DNA of 64,000 nt from Micromonospora halophytica (GCF_900090245.1 NZ_FMDN01000006.1:62001-126000); one strand, 5' to 3'. Positions 28,977 to 38,952 are shown, counted from the stretch's first letter. Notes: generated by a model not told the origin, from the sequence alone. Program-made: numbers and translations.

Positions 28977-31900
28977 CCCGCGAGTGGACCTTCCCCGCCT
29001 CCTTCGCCCAGGAACGGGTGTGGCTGGCCAACCAGCTCGACCCCGGGTCCCCGGTCTACAACGTCTCCACCCCGTGGCGCTTCCCGGCCGGCGTCGACGC
29101 CGCCACCGCGGCCGAGGTGGTCGACCGGGTCGTGGCCCGGCACGAGGCGCTCCGCACCCACCTGCGTGCCGACGACGGCGCCCTGGTGCAGGTGGTGCGG
29201 GAGCACGAGCCCGTGGCGATCCCCACCGAGGACCTGCGCGACCGGCCGGAGGCCGAGCGCGCGGCCCGGTTCGCCGCGCTGCGCACCGAACTCGCCCACA
29301 CGCCGATCCCGCTGGACGCCCCGCCGCTGTGGCGGGCCCGGCTGGTCCGCCTCGACGACGCCTGGTTGCTGCTGTTCGTGGTGCACCACGCCGTCTTCGA
29401 CAGCCGCTCCGCGGTGCTGCTGGTCGACGAGCTCGCCGCGTTCAGCCGGGCCGCGCTGACCGGCGCGAGCGCCGCCGTGCCCGAGCTGCCCATCCAGTAC
29501 GCCGATTTCGCGGCCTGGCAGCGTGACCAGCTCGCCGGCGCGGAGCTGGACCGGCAACTCGACTTCTGGAAGCGGCACCTGGCCGGCGCGCCGGCCGTCA
29601 CCCGTCTGCCGCTGGACCGGCCCCGCCCCGCCCAGCTCGGCTTCGCCGGTGACGAGGTCCGCTTCGACCTGCCCGACGGGCTCCTCGACCGGATCGGCCA
29701 GCTCGCCGCCGGCGCGGCGGCCACGCCGTACATGGTGCTGCTGGCCGGCTTCGCGGCGCTGCTGTCCCGGATCTCCGGCGACACCGACGTGGTGGTCGGT
29801 GTCTCCACCGCCGGCCGGGACACCGCCGAGGTGATGCCGCTGATCGGCATGTTCGTCAACCCGGTCGCGCTGCGCTGCGACGTCGGCGGCGACCCGAGCT
29901 TCACCGAGCTGCTCGGCCGGGTCCGCGACGGACTGGTCGATGCGATGGAGCACGGCCAGACGCCGTTCCAGCGGATCGTCGAGGCGATCGACCCGCAGCG
30001 CGACCCGTCGGTGCAGCCGATCTTCCAGACCTCGCTGAACTTCATCCCGGACTCCGGCCTCGACCCGGTGGAACTCGGCACCACCAAGGACGACCTGGCC
30101 TTCGACGTCACGGCCGGGCAGAGCCGGCTGGTCTACCGCACCGACCTGTTCGACCGGTCCACCGCCGAGTCGGTGGTCACCCGCTACGTGCGGCTGCTCG
30201 ACGCGGCCGTGACCGACCCGCAGCGGCCGGTCTCCGCGCTGCCGCTGCTCGACGACGCCGAGCGGGAGCTGGTCCTCGACGTCTGGGCCGGCGCCGGCAC
30301 GGCGGGCCCGCTGCCCACCGTCGTGGACGAGGTGCAGCGGCAGGCCGCCGCCACCCCGGACGCCACCGCCCTGGTCTGCGCGGACGTGCGGCTGACGTAC
30401 GCCGAGCTGAACACCGCCGCGAACCGGCTCGCCCGGGTGCTGGTGGCCCGGGGCGCCGGCCCGGAGACCCGGGTGGCGCTCGCCCTGCCGCGCGCGCCGG
30501 AGCTGCTGGTCGCCGTCCTCGCCGTGCTCAAGGCCGGCGCCGCGTACGTCCCGGTGGACACCGGCTACCCGGCCGGTCGGATCGCGTACCTGCTCTCCGA
30601 CGCCGAGCCGGCGTTGGTGCTGGCCCTGCCGGAGACCGCCGCCCTGGTCGGCGGCGACCCGGTGCTGCTGGACGGCGAGACCGGCGCCGACCGGTCCGGC
30701 GCCGACCTCACCGACGCCGACCGGACCGCCCCGCTGCGCGCCGACCACCCGGCCTACGTGCTGTACACCTCCGGCTCCACCGGGCGGCCCAAGGGCGTGG
30801 TGGTGGAGCACCGCGCGCTCGCCGCGTACCTGGCCTGGGCCCGGGACACCTACCCGGGGCTGGCCGGCACCACGCTGCTGCACTCGCCGGTCTCCTTCGA
30901 CCTCACCGTCACCGGCCTGCTCGGCCCGCTCACCGCCGGTGGCACGGTCCGGTTGGCCGCGATCGACTCGCCGCAGGCCCGGGCCGGCGGTCGCCCCAGC
31001 TTCCTCAAGGTCACCCCGAGCCACCTGCCGCTGCTCGACGCGGAGCTCTCCCCGACCACCGACCTGGTGATCGGCGGGGAGGCGCTCACCGGGGAGCAGC
31101 TGGCGGGCTGGCGTGCCACCCACCCGGACGTGGCGGTGGTCAACGAGTACGGCCCGACCGAGGCGACCGTCGGCTGCGTGGCCGCGCGGATCGGGCCCGG
31201 TGAGCCGATGGCCGCCGGGCCGGTGCCGATCGGCCGGCCCACCGCCGGGGCCCGGGTGTACCTGCTCGACGCCGCGCTGAACCCGGTTCCGCCGGGCGTG
31301 GTCGGGGAGCTGTACGTCGCCGGTGACCAGCTCGCCCGCGGCTACCTGCGGCGTCCCGCCCTCACCGCGGAGCGCTTCCTGCCCTGCCCGTACGGGCCGC
31401 CGGGGCAGCGGATGTACCGCACCGGCGACCTGGCCCGCCGCCGCGCCGACGGCACCCTGGACTACCTGGGTCGCCGCGACGACCAGGTCAAGGTGCGCGG
31501 CATGCGGATCGAGCTGGGTGAGATCGAGTCGGTGATGCTGGCCCACCCGGAGGTCCGTGAGGCGGCGGTGGCGGTGCGCGCCGACTCCGGCGAGCCGACG
31601 CTGGTCGGCTACCACGTCGGCACCGCCGAGGAGGCCCACCTCGTCGCCGAGCTGGCCCGGGAACTCCCCGCCCACCTGGTACCGACCGCTTTCGTCCGGC
31701 TCGACGCGCTGCCGCTGACCCCCAACGGCAAGCTCGACCGGGCGGCGCTGCCCGCCCCGGCCGCGGCGGCGTCCGGCGACGGCCACGTCCCGCCGCGCAC
31801 CGACGCCGAGATCCTGGTGGCCGAGGTGTACGCCGACATCCTCCAGGTGGAGAAGGTGGGCGCGCACGACGACTTCTTCGCCCTCGGCGGCAACTCGCTG

Positions 31901-32092
31901 CGCGGCATGCGGGCGATGGCCCGGATCCGCGCCGAGGTCGACGTCGACCTGCCGATGCGGGCGCTGTTCAGCAGCCCGGTGGTGGCCGACCTGGCCGCGG
32001 TGATCGAGCAGCGCATCACCGCCGAGCTGGACCAGCTCTCCGACACCGAGGTCGCCGCGCTGCTGGCGGCCGAGAAGGACACCCCCGCATGA
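28973..32092 (+). CDS. nonribosomal peptide synthetase C-A-T, predicted Asn(/Asp)-activating
   Basis: A 1039-residue single module. Condensation spans about residues 5-430; its active-site motif is HHAVFDS (His138-Ser144), with Ser replacing the usual Gly, while the catalytic His is kept. It would accept the polyketide acyl chain from the upstream ACP. Adenylation spans about 455-950 (LYTSGSTGRPKG; FDLTVTGLL; LKVTPSHLP; LVIGGEAL; NEYGPTEATVG; NGKLDR). The code read against GrsA positions is DLTKVGEVGK, one step from the Asn code DLTKLGEVGK and close to Asp codes. The carrier has Ser975 (LGGNSLRGM). There is no epimerase. It sits directly after the hydroxylase and MbtH genes, consistent with a hydroxy-Asn residue. 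Confidence 0.92.
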   Translation: MTREWTFPASFAQERVWLANQLDPGSPVYNVSTPWRFPAGVDAATAAEVVDRVVARHEALRTHLRADDGALVQVVREHEPVAIPTEDLRDRPEAERAARFAALRTELAHTPIPLDAPPLWRARLVRLDDAWLLLFVVHHAVFDSRSAVLLVDELAAFSRAALTGASAAVPELPIQYADFAAWQRDQLAGAELDRQLDFWKRHLAGAPAVTRLPLDRPRPAQLGFAGDEVRFDLPDGLLDRIGQLAAGAAATPYMVLLAGFAALLSRISGDTDVVVGVSTAGRDTAEVMPLIGMFVNPVALRCDVGGDPSFTELLGRVRDGLVDAMEHGQTPFQRIVEAIDPQRDPSVQPIFQTSLNFIPDSGLDPVELGTTKDDLAFDVTAGQSRLVYRTDLFDRSTAESVVTRYVRLLDAAVTDPQRPVSALPLLDDAERELVLDVWAGAGTAGPLPTVVDEVQRQAAATPDATALVCADVRLTYAELNTAANRLARVLVARGAGPETRVALALPRAPELLVAVLAVLKAGAAYVPVDTGYPAGRIAYLLSDAEPALVLALPETAALVGGDPVLLDGETGADRSGADLTDADRTAPLRADHPAYVLYTSGSTGRPKGVVVEHRALAAYLAWARDTYPGLAGTTLLHSPVSFDLTVTGLLGPLTAGGTVRLAAIDSPQARAGGRPSFLKVTPSHLPLLDAELSPTTDLVIGGEALTGEQLAGWRATHPDVAVVNEYGPTEATVGCVAARIGPGEPMAAGPVPIGRPTAGARVYLLDAALNPVPPGVVGELYVAGDQLARGYLRRPALTAERFLPCPYGPPGQRMYRTGDLARRRADGTLDYLGRRDDQVKVRGMRIELGEIESVMLAHPEVREAAVAVRADSGEPTLVGYHVGTAEEAHLVAELARELPAHLVPTAFVRLDALPLTPNGKLDRAALPAPAAAASGDGHVPPRTDAEILVAEVYADILQVEKVGAHDDFFALGGNSLRGMRAMARIRAEVDVDLPMRALFSSPVVADLAAVIEQRITAELDQLSDTEVAALLAAEKDTPA

Positions 32093-35000
32093 CGGACCTG
32101 AAGGATCCCACCCGCGAGGCGGCCCGGGCGGCGCTGATCGCCCAGCGGCTGCGCCGGCGGCAGGCCGCGCCGACCGCCCGGGTCACGCCCCGGCCCGAGG
32201 GCGCCCCGGTGCCGCTGTCGTACGCCCAGGAGCGGGTCTGGTTCATGGACCAGATCGCGCCCGGCGAGGCGGCGTACCACATCGCGGTGCCGCTGCGGGT
32301 GCGCGGACCGCTCGACCGCACGGCGCTGCGCGCCGCCCTGGCGGCCCTGACCGCCCGGCACGAGTCGCTGCGCACCCGCTTCCCGGCGGACGCCGACGGC
32401 CGTCCCACGGTCGTGGTGGCCGAGCACGTCGAGGTGCCGCTGACCATCGTGGACGCCCCGGACGAGGCTGCCGCGCAGGCGCTGGTGGAGGCCGCCGCGG
32501 CCGAGCCGTTCGACCTGGCGACCGGGCCGCTGCTGCGCGCCCTGCTGATCCGGCTCGCCGACGACGACCACGTGCTCTTCCTCGGCAAGCACCACATCGT
32601 CGGTGACGGCTGGTCGGTCGACGTGCTGCTGCGCGACCTGATCACCTGCTACCGGGGCGGCGAGCCGCCCGCCCTGCCGGTGCAGTACGGCGACTTCGCC
32701 CACTGGGAGGCCCAGGAGCTGGACGGCCCGGCCGCCCGGGAGCACCTGGACTGGTGGAAGCGGCGACTGGCCGGGATCACCCCGCTGGAGCTGCCGCTGG
32801 ACCGGCCCCGCCCGGCCACCCAGACCTACCGGGGCGACTTCGTCGAGTTCCAGGTGGACCGGGAGGTCACCGACGGGCTCGCCGCGTTGACCCGCAAGTG
32901 CGGCGGCACCCTGTTCATGACGCTGCTCGCCGCGTACCAGGTGCTGCTGTCCCGGCACGCCGGGCAGCACGACTTCGCCGTCGGGGCGTCCGTCGCCGGC
33001 CGGTCCGCGCCGGAGCTGGAGAACGTCGTCGGCATGTTCGTCAACATGCTGCCGCTGCGCGCCGAACTGGCCGGCGACCCCACCTTCACCGAACTGCTCC
33101 AGCGCACCCGCCGGGCGGTGCTGGACGGCTTCGAGCACGCCGAGGTGCCGTTCGCGAAGGTGGTCCACGAGCTGGGCCTGCCCCGCGACGTCAGTCGCTC
33201 GCCGGTGTTCCAGGCCATGTTCGTCCTGCAGAACTACGAGATGGGCCGCTTCGAGGGGGTCTCCGACAGCGCCGACGTGACCTTCCGGTGGACGCCGATG
33301 GAGCTGCGGGCCACCCGGTTCGACTTCGAGCTGCACGCCGTCGAGGTGACCGACGGGATCTGGGGCAAGCTGGTCTTCAACACCGACCTGTTCGACCGGG
33401 AGACCGTCGAGCGGACGGCCCGGCGCTGGGTCACCCTGCTGCGGTCGGTCGTCGTCGCCCCGGACACCCCGGTCTCCGCGCTGGACCTGCTCGCCCCGGA
33501 CGAGCGGGAGCTGCTGGCCGCCTGGAACGACACCGCCGCCGAGTTCCCGGCCACGCAGACCCTGCACGGGCCGATCGAGGAGCGCGCGGCGGCCACCCCG
33601 GACGCGGTGGCCGTCACCATCGACGACCGGTCGGCGACGTACGCCGAGCTGAACGCGGCGGCCAACCGGGTCGCCCACCGGCTGCGGGCGGCCGGCGTCG
33701 GGCCGGAGACCCTGGTCGGGGTCTGCGCCGAGCGGTCGGTGGAGCTGGTGGCGGGTCTGCTCGGCGTGCTCAAGGCCGGCGGGGCCTACCTGCCGCTGGA
33801 CCCGGAGTACCCGGCGGACCGGCTCGCCTTCATGGTCGATGACGCCGCCGCCCCGGTGGTGCTCGTGCAGCGGCACTTGCGCGACGTGCTGCCGGACACC
33901 GGCGCGACCGTGCTCGCCCTCGACGACGAGGCCGTCTGGGCGGACCGGCCCACCGACGATCCGCTTCCGGCGGCGGGCCCGCAGCATCTGGCGTACGTCA
34001 TCTACACCTCCGGCTCGACCGGTCGGCCCAAGGGGGTGCCGAACACCCACCGGGGCATCGTCAACCGGCTCGACTGGATGCAGAAGACGTACCGGCTCGG
34101 CGCCGACGACGCGGTGCTGCAGAAGACGCCGGCCAGTTTCGACGTCTCGGTCTGGGAGTTCTTCTGGCCGCTGCGCGAGGGCGCCCGACTGGTGCTGGCG
34201 AGGCCCGGTGGGCACAAGGACGCCGGCTACCTGCGGGACCTGCTGGTCGCCGAGCGGGTCACCACCGCCCACTTCGTCCCGTCGATGCTGACCGTCTTCC
34301 TCGCCGAGGAGGGCGTCGAGGCGGCGACCGCGCTGCGCCGGGTGATCTGCTCCGGTGAGGAGCTGCCGTTGGCCTCGGCGGTCGACTTCACCTCCCGGCT
34401 GCCCTGGTGCGAGCTGCACAACCTGTACGGCCCGACCGAGGCGGCCATCGACGTCAGCGCCTGGCACTGCGACCCGGCACTGCTGTCCGGCCTGACCGGC
34501 GTGCCGATCGGCGGCCCGATCGCCAACCTGCGGCTGCACGTGCTGGACGAGCGCGGCGACCCCTGCCCGGTCGGGGTGGCCGGGGAGCTGCACATCGGCG
34601 GGGTGGGGCTGGCCCGCGGCTACCATCGCCGGCCGGCGCTGACCGCCGAGCGGTTCGTCCCCGACCCGTTCTCCGGCCAGCCGGGCGCGCGGCTCTACCG
34701 CACCGGCGATCTGGCCCGCTGGGTGGTCGCCCCGGCCGTACCCGGTGCCGCGACGGGCGGCCGGCCCGCCGGCGTCATCGAGTTCCTCGGCCGGATCGAC
34801 CACCAGGTCAAGTTGCGCGGCCTGCGCATCGAGCTGGGTGAGATCGAGAGCGCGCTGCGCGAGCAGCCCGAGGTGACCGAGGCCGTGGTGATCGTCCGCG
34901 AGGACACCCCCGGCGACAAGCGGCTCACCGCCTACCTGGTCGGGGCGGCCGAGCACGCCGCGCTGCGGGCCGCGCTCAAGGAGACCCTGCCCGAGTACAT

Positions 35001-37614
35001 GGTGCCGGCCGCGTTCGTCACTGTGGACGCCCTGCCGCTGACTCCCAACGGCAAGCTCGACCGCCGGGCGCTGCCGGCCCCGGTGGTGACCCGGGAGGCG
35101 TCGGTGGCGCTGGTCGAGCCGCGCGACGACACCGAACGGCTGCTCGCCGGCATCTGGCGGGAGGTGCTCGGCGTCGACACCCTCGGCATCGACGACGACT
35201 TCTTCGACCTCGGCGGGCACTCCATGCTCGCCACCCAGGTCGTGGCGCGGATCCGCAAGGCGGAGCACGGCGGGCGCGCCGTCGGCGTGATGGACCTGTT
35301 CCAGCAGCGGACCATCCGCGACCTGGCCGCGTTCATGACCGGCGGCGGCGACGGCGGCGACGAACCGCGCCGGCTGCTCTACGAGCTGACCAGGCCGATC
35401 CCCGCCGCGCAGCGGGTGCTCAGCTACGTCTGCGTCCCGTACGGCGGCGGCAGCGCCATCGTCTACCAGCCGCTGGCCGACGCGCTGCCCGCCGGCCACG
35501 CCCTCTGGTCACTGGCCATCCCCGGCCACGACGTGGGCCTGTCCGAGGACGCGTTGCCGTTCGAGGAGCTGACCCGCCGGGTCGCCGACGAGATCCTGGA
35601 ACGGGTCGAGGGGCCGATCGCGCTCTACGGCCACTGCGGCGTGGGCAGCGCCATCGTCGCCGAGGTGGCCCGCAAGGTGGAGGCCGCCGGTCGCGAGTTG
35701 GAAGCCCTCTACATCGGTGCGATGTTCCCCTTCGCCCGTCCCAAGGGGGCCTTCGCCGCCCTGCGTACCCGGCTCGAACGGCTGCGCAGCAACCGGCACT
35801 ACGCCAGCTGGCTCAAGTCGATGGGGGTGGACACCGACGAGCTGGACCCGGAGCAGGCCGACCGGATCATCAGCAACATGCGGGCCGACTCCCGCGCCTC
35901 GGAGGAGTACTTCACCGGCCTGCTCGACCGGGGCGCGGCGAAGCTGCGCGCGCCGATCATCTCGGTGGTCGGCTCGGAGGACCCGGTCACCGACTACCAC
36001 ACCGAGCGGTACGCCGAGTGGCAGTTCCTCAGCGACACGCTGGGCCTGGTGGTGCTCGACCAGGCCGGGCACTTCTTCCTCAAGTACCGCGCCGAGGAGC
36101 TGGCCGAGATCGTCACCCGGGCGCACCCGGCCGTGGCCGCCGGGGACGTCTCCGCGCTCGGCCCGGCCGCCCGGGGCGAGGACGCCGGCTGGGTGGTCGC
36201 CGACCATCAGCGGGTCGGCGTCGACGACGGGCCGGCGAGGCCGGTGGTGCAGCCGAGCATGGCCCGGTTCGTCGCGGTCACCGTCGGTCAGCTCGTCTCC
36301 ACCACCGGCTCGGCGCTGACCGCGTTCGCCCTGCCGATCTGGCTGTTCACCCGTACCGGCTCGGTGGCCGACCTGGGCCTGCTCTGGGCGCTGGCGCTGA
36401 TCTGCGGCGTGCTGATGCTGCCGGTGGCCGGCGCGGTCACCGACCGGATCAGCCGGCGGAAGATCATGATGATCGCGAGTTGCACCGCCGGCTCGGTCCA
36501 GCTGGCGCTCGCCGGGCTGCTCTGGAGCGACACCCTCGCCCTCTGGCACATCTACGCCCTCGTCGCGTTGGGCCAGGTGGCGGCGTCGTTCCAGCGGATC
36601 GCGTTCCAGTCGGCGGTGCCCCAGTTGGTGCCGAAGCGCTATCTCGGCCACGCGATGGGCATCACCCAGCTCTCCACCGGCGTGGCGATGCTGCTCATGC
36701 CGGTCTTCGCCGCCGGCCTGCTCGCCGCGATCGAGCTGAAGGGCATCCTCCTGCTCGACGTGGCCAGCTACCTGGTGGCGGTGGTGACCCTGGCCGTGGT
36801 CCGGTTCCCGGACCTGCTCGGCTGGCGACCCCGGGAACGGCTGCTGGTGGCCATCGCCAACGGTCTGCGCTACTCGTGGCAGCACCGCGGGTTCCGGTTG
36901 ATGCTCGGCTACTTCGCCCTCGGCAACATCTTCCTCGCCCCGGCGCTGGTGCTCACCACGCCGCTGGTGCTCTCCTTCGGCACCGCGACGCAGGTGGCCC
37001 AGGTCGCTCTGGCCGAGGCGGTCGGCGCGGTGGCCGGCGGCGTGCTGATGGCGGTCTGGGGCGGCCCCCGGCACCGGCGGATGATCGGTGTGCTGATCGG
37101 CAACCTCGGCACCGCGGTCGGCTGCGTGCTGGTCGGCCTGGACGCCTCGCTCGCCATGGTCTGCGTCGGCTTCTTCTGGCTGGCCATGGCGATGACCACC
37201 GCGCAGTCGATCTACGCGACGATCGTGCAGGTCAAGGTGCCGCAGCGGTTCCACGGCCGGGTGTTCAGCCTGAACCAGACCATCTCCTGGTCCACCCTGC
37301 CGATCGGCTTCGCCGTCCTCGCCCCGGTGGCGACCGGGCTCTTCGAACCGATGCTCGCCCCGAACGGGGCGCTCGCCGGGTCGGTGGGCGCGGTGATCGG
37401 CACCGGCGAGGGCCGCGGCATCGGCTTCGCGTACGTCTGCTTCGGGCTGGTCCTCGTCCTGATCACTCTCGGCGGCTTCGCGACCCGGATGCTGCGCCGC
37501 TTCGACATCGAGGTGCCGGACTCCCTGCCCGACGACCTGATCGGCGCGCAGGAGCGGGAACGCCGGCTCGCCACGCGAACCGCCGACCGCCAACGGGAGT
37601 CGGTGCCCGCCTGA
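32089..37614 (+). CDS. terminal NRPS C-A-T-TE fused to an MFS exporter, predicted Ser-activating
   Basis: An 1841-residue synthetase-exporter fusion. Condensation spans about residues 40-470 with an intact HHIVGDG (His168 on). Adenylation spans about 490-985 with code DVWHISLIDK, essentially the serine code, and a close overall match to EntF (FDVSVWEFFW, HFVPSML, HNLYGPTEAAIDV). The carrier has Ser1045. The thioesterase at about 1110-1365 has GHCGVG with Cys1183 as nucleophile instead of Ser, and a terminal His in DQAGHFFLKY. From about 1390 to 1820 there are some ten to twelve hydrophobic helices of an MFS exporter (GAVTDRISRRK is the MFS loop motif). One chain thus adds Ser, releases the product and may hand it to the exporter. 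ATG 32089 overlaps the previous stop; a strong terminator follows. Confidence 0.92.
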   Translation: MTDLKDPTREAARAALIAQRLRRRQAAPTARVTPRPEGAPVPLSYAQERVWFMDQIAPGEAAYHIAVPLRVRGPLDRTALRAALAALTARHESLRTRFPADADGRPTVVVAEHVEVPLTIVDAPDEAAAQALVEAAAAEPFDLATGPLLRALLIRLADDDHVLFLGKHHIVGDGWSVDVLLRDLITCYRGGEPPALPVQYGDFAHWEAQELDGPAAREHLDWWKRRLAGITPLELPLDRPRPATQTYRGDFVEFQVDREVTDGLAALTRKCGGTLFMTLLAAYQVLLSRHAGQHDFAVGASVAGRSAPELENVVGMFVNMLPLRAELAGDPTFTELLQRTRRAVLDGFEHAEVPFAKVVHELGLPRDVSRSPVFQAMFVLQNYEMGRFEGVSDSADVTFRWTPMELRATRFDFELHAVEVTDGIWGKLVFNTDLFDRETVERTARRWVTLLRSVVVAPDTPVSALDLLAPDERELLAAWNDTAAEFPATQTLHGPIEERAAATPDAVAVTIDDRSATYAELNAAANRVAHRLRAAGVGPETLVGVCAERSVELVAGLLGVLKAGGAYLPLDPEYPADRLAFMVDDAAAPVVLVQRHLRDVLPDTGATVLALDDEAVWADRPTDDPLPAAGPQHLAYVIYTSGSTGRPKGVPNTHRGIVNRLDWMQKTYRLGADDAVLQKTPASFDVSVWEFFWPLREGARLVLARPGGHKDAGYLRDLLVAERVTTAHFVPSMLTVFLAEEGVEAATALRRVICSGEELPLASAVDFTSRLPWCELHNLYGPTEAAIDVSAWHCDPALLSGLTGVPIGGPIANLRLHVLDERGDPCPVGVAGELHIGGVGLARGYHRRPALTAERFVPDPFSGQPGARLYRTGDLARWVVAPAVPGAATGGRPAGVIEFLGRIDHQVKLRGLRIELGEIESALREQPEVTEAVVIVREDTPGDKRLTAYLVGAAEHAALRAALKETLPEYMVPAAFVTVDALPLTPNGKLDRRALPAPVVTREASVALVEPRDDTERLLAGIWREVLGVDTLGIDDDFFDLGGHSMLATQVVARIRKAEHGGRAVGVMDLFQQRTIRDLAAFMTGGGDGGDEPRRLLYELTRPIPAAQRVLSYVCVPYGGGSAIVYQPLADALPAGHALWSLAIPGHDVGLSEDALPFEELTRRVADEILERVEGPIALYGHCGVGSAIVAEVARKVEAAGRELEALYIGAMFPFARPKGAFAALRTRLERLRSNRHYASWLKSMGVDTDELDPEQADRIISNMRADSRASEEYFTGLLDRGAAKLRAPIISVVGSEDPVTDYHTERYAEWQFLSDTLGLVVLDQAGHFFLKYRAEELAEIVTRAHPAVAAGDVSALGPAARGEDAGWVVADHQRVGVDDGPARPVVQPSMARFVAVTVGQLVSTTGSALTAFALPIWLFTRTGSVADLGLLWALALICGVLMLPVAGAVTDRISRRKIMMIASCTAGSVQLALAGLLWSDTLALWHIYALVALGQVAASFQRIAFQSAVPQLVPKRYLGHAMGITQLSTGVAMLLMPVFAAGLLAAIELKGILLLDVASYLVAVVTLAVVRFPDLLGWRPRERLLVAIANGLRYSWQHRGFRLMLGYFALGNIFLAPALVLTTPLVLSFGTATQVAQVALAEAVGAVAGGVLMAVWGGPRHRRMIGVLIGNLGTAVGCVLVGLDASLAMVCVGFFWLAMAMTTAQSIYATIVQVKVPQRFHGRVFSLNQTISWSTLPIGFAVLAPVATGLFEPMLAPNGALAGSVGAVIGTGEGRGIGFAYVCFGLVLVLITLGGFATRMLRRFDIEVPDSLPDDLIGAQERERRLATRTADRQRESVPA

Positions 37615-37620
37615 GCCGGA

Positions 37621-37663
37621 CGGGAGGTGGGGATCCGTCCGGGACCCGGATCCCCACCTCCCG
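37621..37663. terminator. bidirectional terminator at the end of the NRPS-PKS operon
   Basis: CGGGAGGTGGGGATCCG (37621-37637) is perfectly complementary to 37647-37663, a 17-bp stem with a 9-base loop. It starts seven bases after the last NRPS stop and ends four bases before the stop of the convergent gene. It therefore terminates both strands and marks the right edge of the biosynthetic operon. Confidence 0.85.
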
Positions 37664-37666
37664 TCC

Positions 37667-38911
37667 TCACCACGGCACGGGCGGGTCCGTCAGGTCGTCC
37701 GTCGCCGGCTCCTCCGGCTCGGCCACCCAGGCGGAGAAGACCGGCACGCCGTGCCAGGGCCCCGTCCCGCCCCGCCGGTCGGTGGCCACCGCCACCACCG
37801 CGTACGGGTGGCCGAAGCGCAGCTCGGCGGTGCGGCGTACGCCGTCCGGGGGCAGGCTCTCCAGCACGGCCATCCCGGTGACCGCGGCGGCCTCGAAGCC
37901 GTACCGGCCGTAGCGGGCCATCGCCGCCTGCCGCGCCTCGACGCCCGGATCCGCCACGCCGAGCAGCCCGCCCAGCGCCCGGGCCGCCGCCGGGAAGCCC
38001 AGCGCCGGGTCGGTCAGCTCGTGCTCGTCCCGCGCGGACCAGCAGGGCAGCACCGCCTCGTGCCGCTCCTCCCGGCCGTCGCGGGCCCACACGGGCACCT
38101 TGTCCTCCCGCAGCGACCAGGCCGGCCCGGCACCGAGCGGCAGGTCGAACAGTGACCGGCGGTCCGCCGGCAGGTCGTCGCCGTCGAGCGCCGCGCCGCT
38201 CAGCTGGTACGCGGCGGCCAGCACGTCGCCCGGGGCGACGGCCGGGTCGGCGGCCACCGACAGCACCACCAGCCCGGCCCCGTCGCGTTCCACCGCCGAT
38301 GCCGCGTGCACGGCGACGTCGCCCGCCGGACCGGTCGCCGCGATCCAGGCCCGGTGACCGTACTCCGGGGCGCGCAGCACCCGTTCGAGCCGTCCCGCCC
38401 ACGGCCCGGCTCCGCCGAGCGCCGCACCCGGGGCGAGGTCGAACGGGTCGGCCCAGGAGATCCGGGTGGCCAGGGCGCTGGCCAGCATCACCAGCACCAG
38501 GGGTGTGACGGTCAACGGGAAGCGGTCGATCAGGCCGAGGGTGTGCTCCCGGGCCCACGCGTCCAGCCCGGCCTGGTCGGGCAGCGGGCCGGTCGCGGTC
38601 GTTCGGGGCAGGCCGGCCCGCCACCCGTCCAGCCCTGCCGGCTCGGTCCCCGGGCGGTGCCAGACCGCGGTCGCCGAGGGCACCAGCGGGTGTGGTGCGT
38701 CCAGCAGCGCGGTGGCCAGCCCGGCGGCGGTCACCGCGTCCACGCCGAGGACGTCGTCCAGTTCGTCGCGGAGCCCGCCGGTGGCGGCCGGGGCGGCCAG
38801 GGCCAGCAGCAGCCAGGCGCCGAGCGGGGAGGCCACCTGGTGCCGGTCACCGATGCGGGCGTGCAGCCGGGCGGCGTACCGGGCCAGCGGGGCGTGCAGG
38901 GTCGTCGTCAT
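37667..38911 (-). CDS. serpin-like protein
   Basis: A 414-residue protein without signal peptide. The N-terminal block ASPLGAWLLLALAAPAATGG followed by DELDDVLG resembles the first helices of serpins (SPxS...A...GAxG.T...L). The C-terminal run RTAELRFGHPYAVVAVATD ... VPVFSAWVAEPEE resembles the serpin strands around the F-D-x-P-F-L motif. The family inhibits serine proteases by a trapped reactive loop, and I cannot define a reactive centre here. It may be a degenerate cytosolic serpin with another role. It converges on the NRPS operon and shares its terminator, so it is probably not part of the pathway. Confidence 0.55.
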   Translation of the reverse strand: MTTTLHAPLARYAARLHARIGDRHQVASPLGAWLLLALAAPAATGGLRDELDDVLGVDAVTAAGLATALLDAPHPLVPSATAVWHRPGTEPAGLDGWRAGLPRTTATGPLPDQAGLDAWAREHTLGLIDRFPLTVTPLVLVMLASALATRISWADPFDLAPGAALGGAGPWAGRLERVLRAPEYGHRAWIAATGPAGDVAVHAASAVERDGAGLVVLSVAADPAVAPGDVLAAAYQLSGAALDGDDLPADRRSLFDLPLGAGPAWSLREDKVPVWARDGREERHEAVLPCWSARDEHELTDPALGFPAAARALGGLLGVADPGVEARQAAMARYGRYGFEAAAVTGMAVLESLPPDGVRRTAELRFGHPYAVVAVATDRRGGTGPWHGVPVFSAWVAEPEEPATDDLTDPPVPW

Positions 38912-38952
38912 GCCCTCCACTGTGCCCGCCCGTGGCCCGGTCGGCATCCCGG

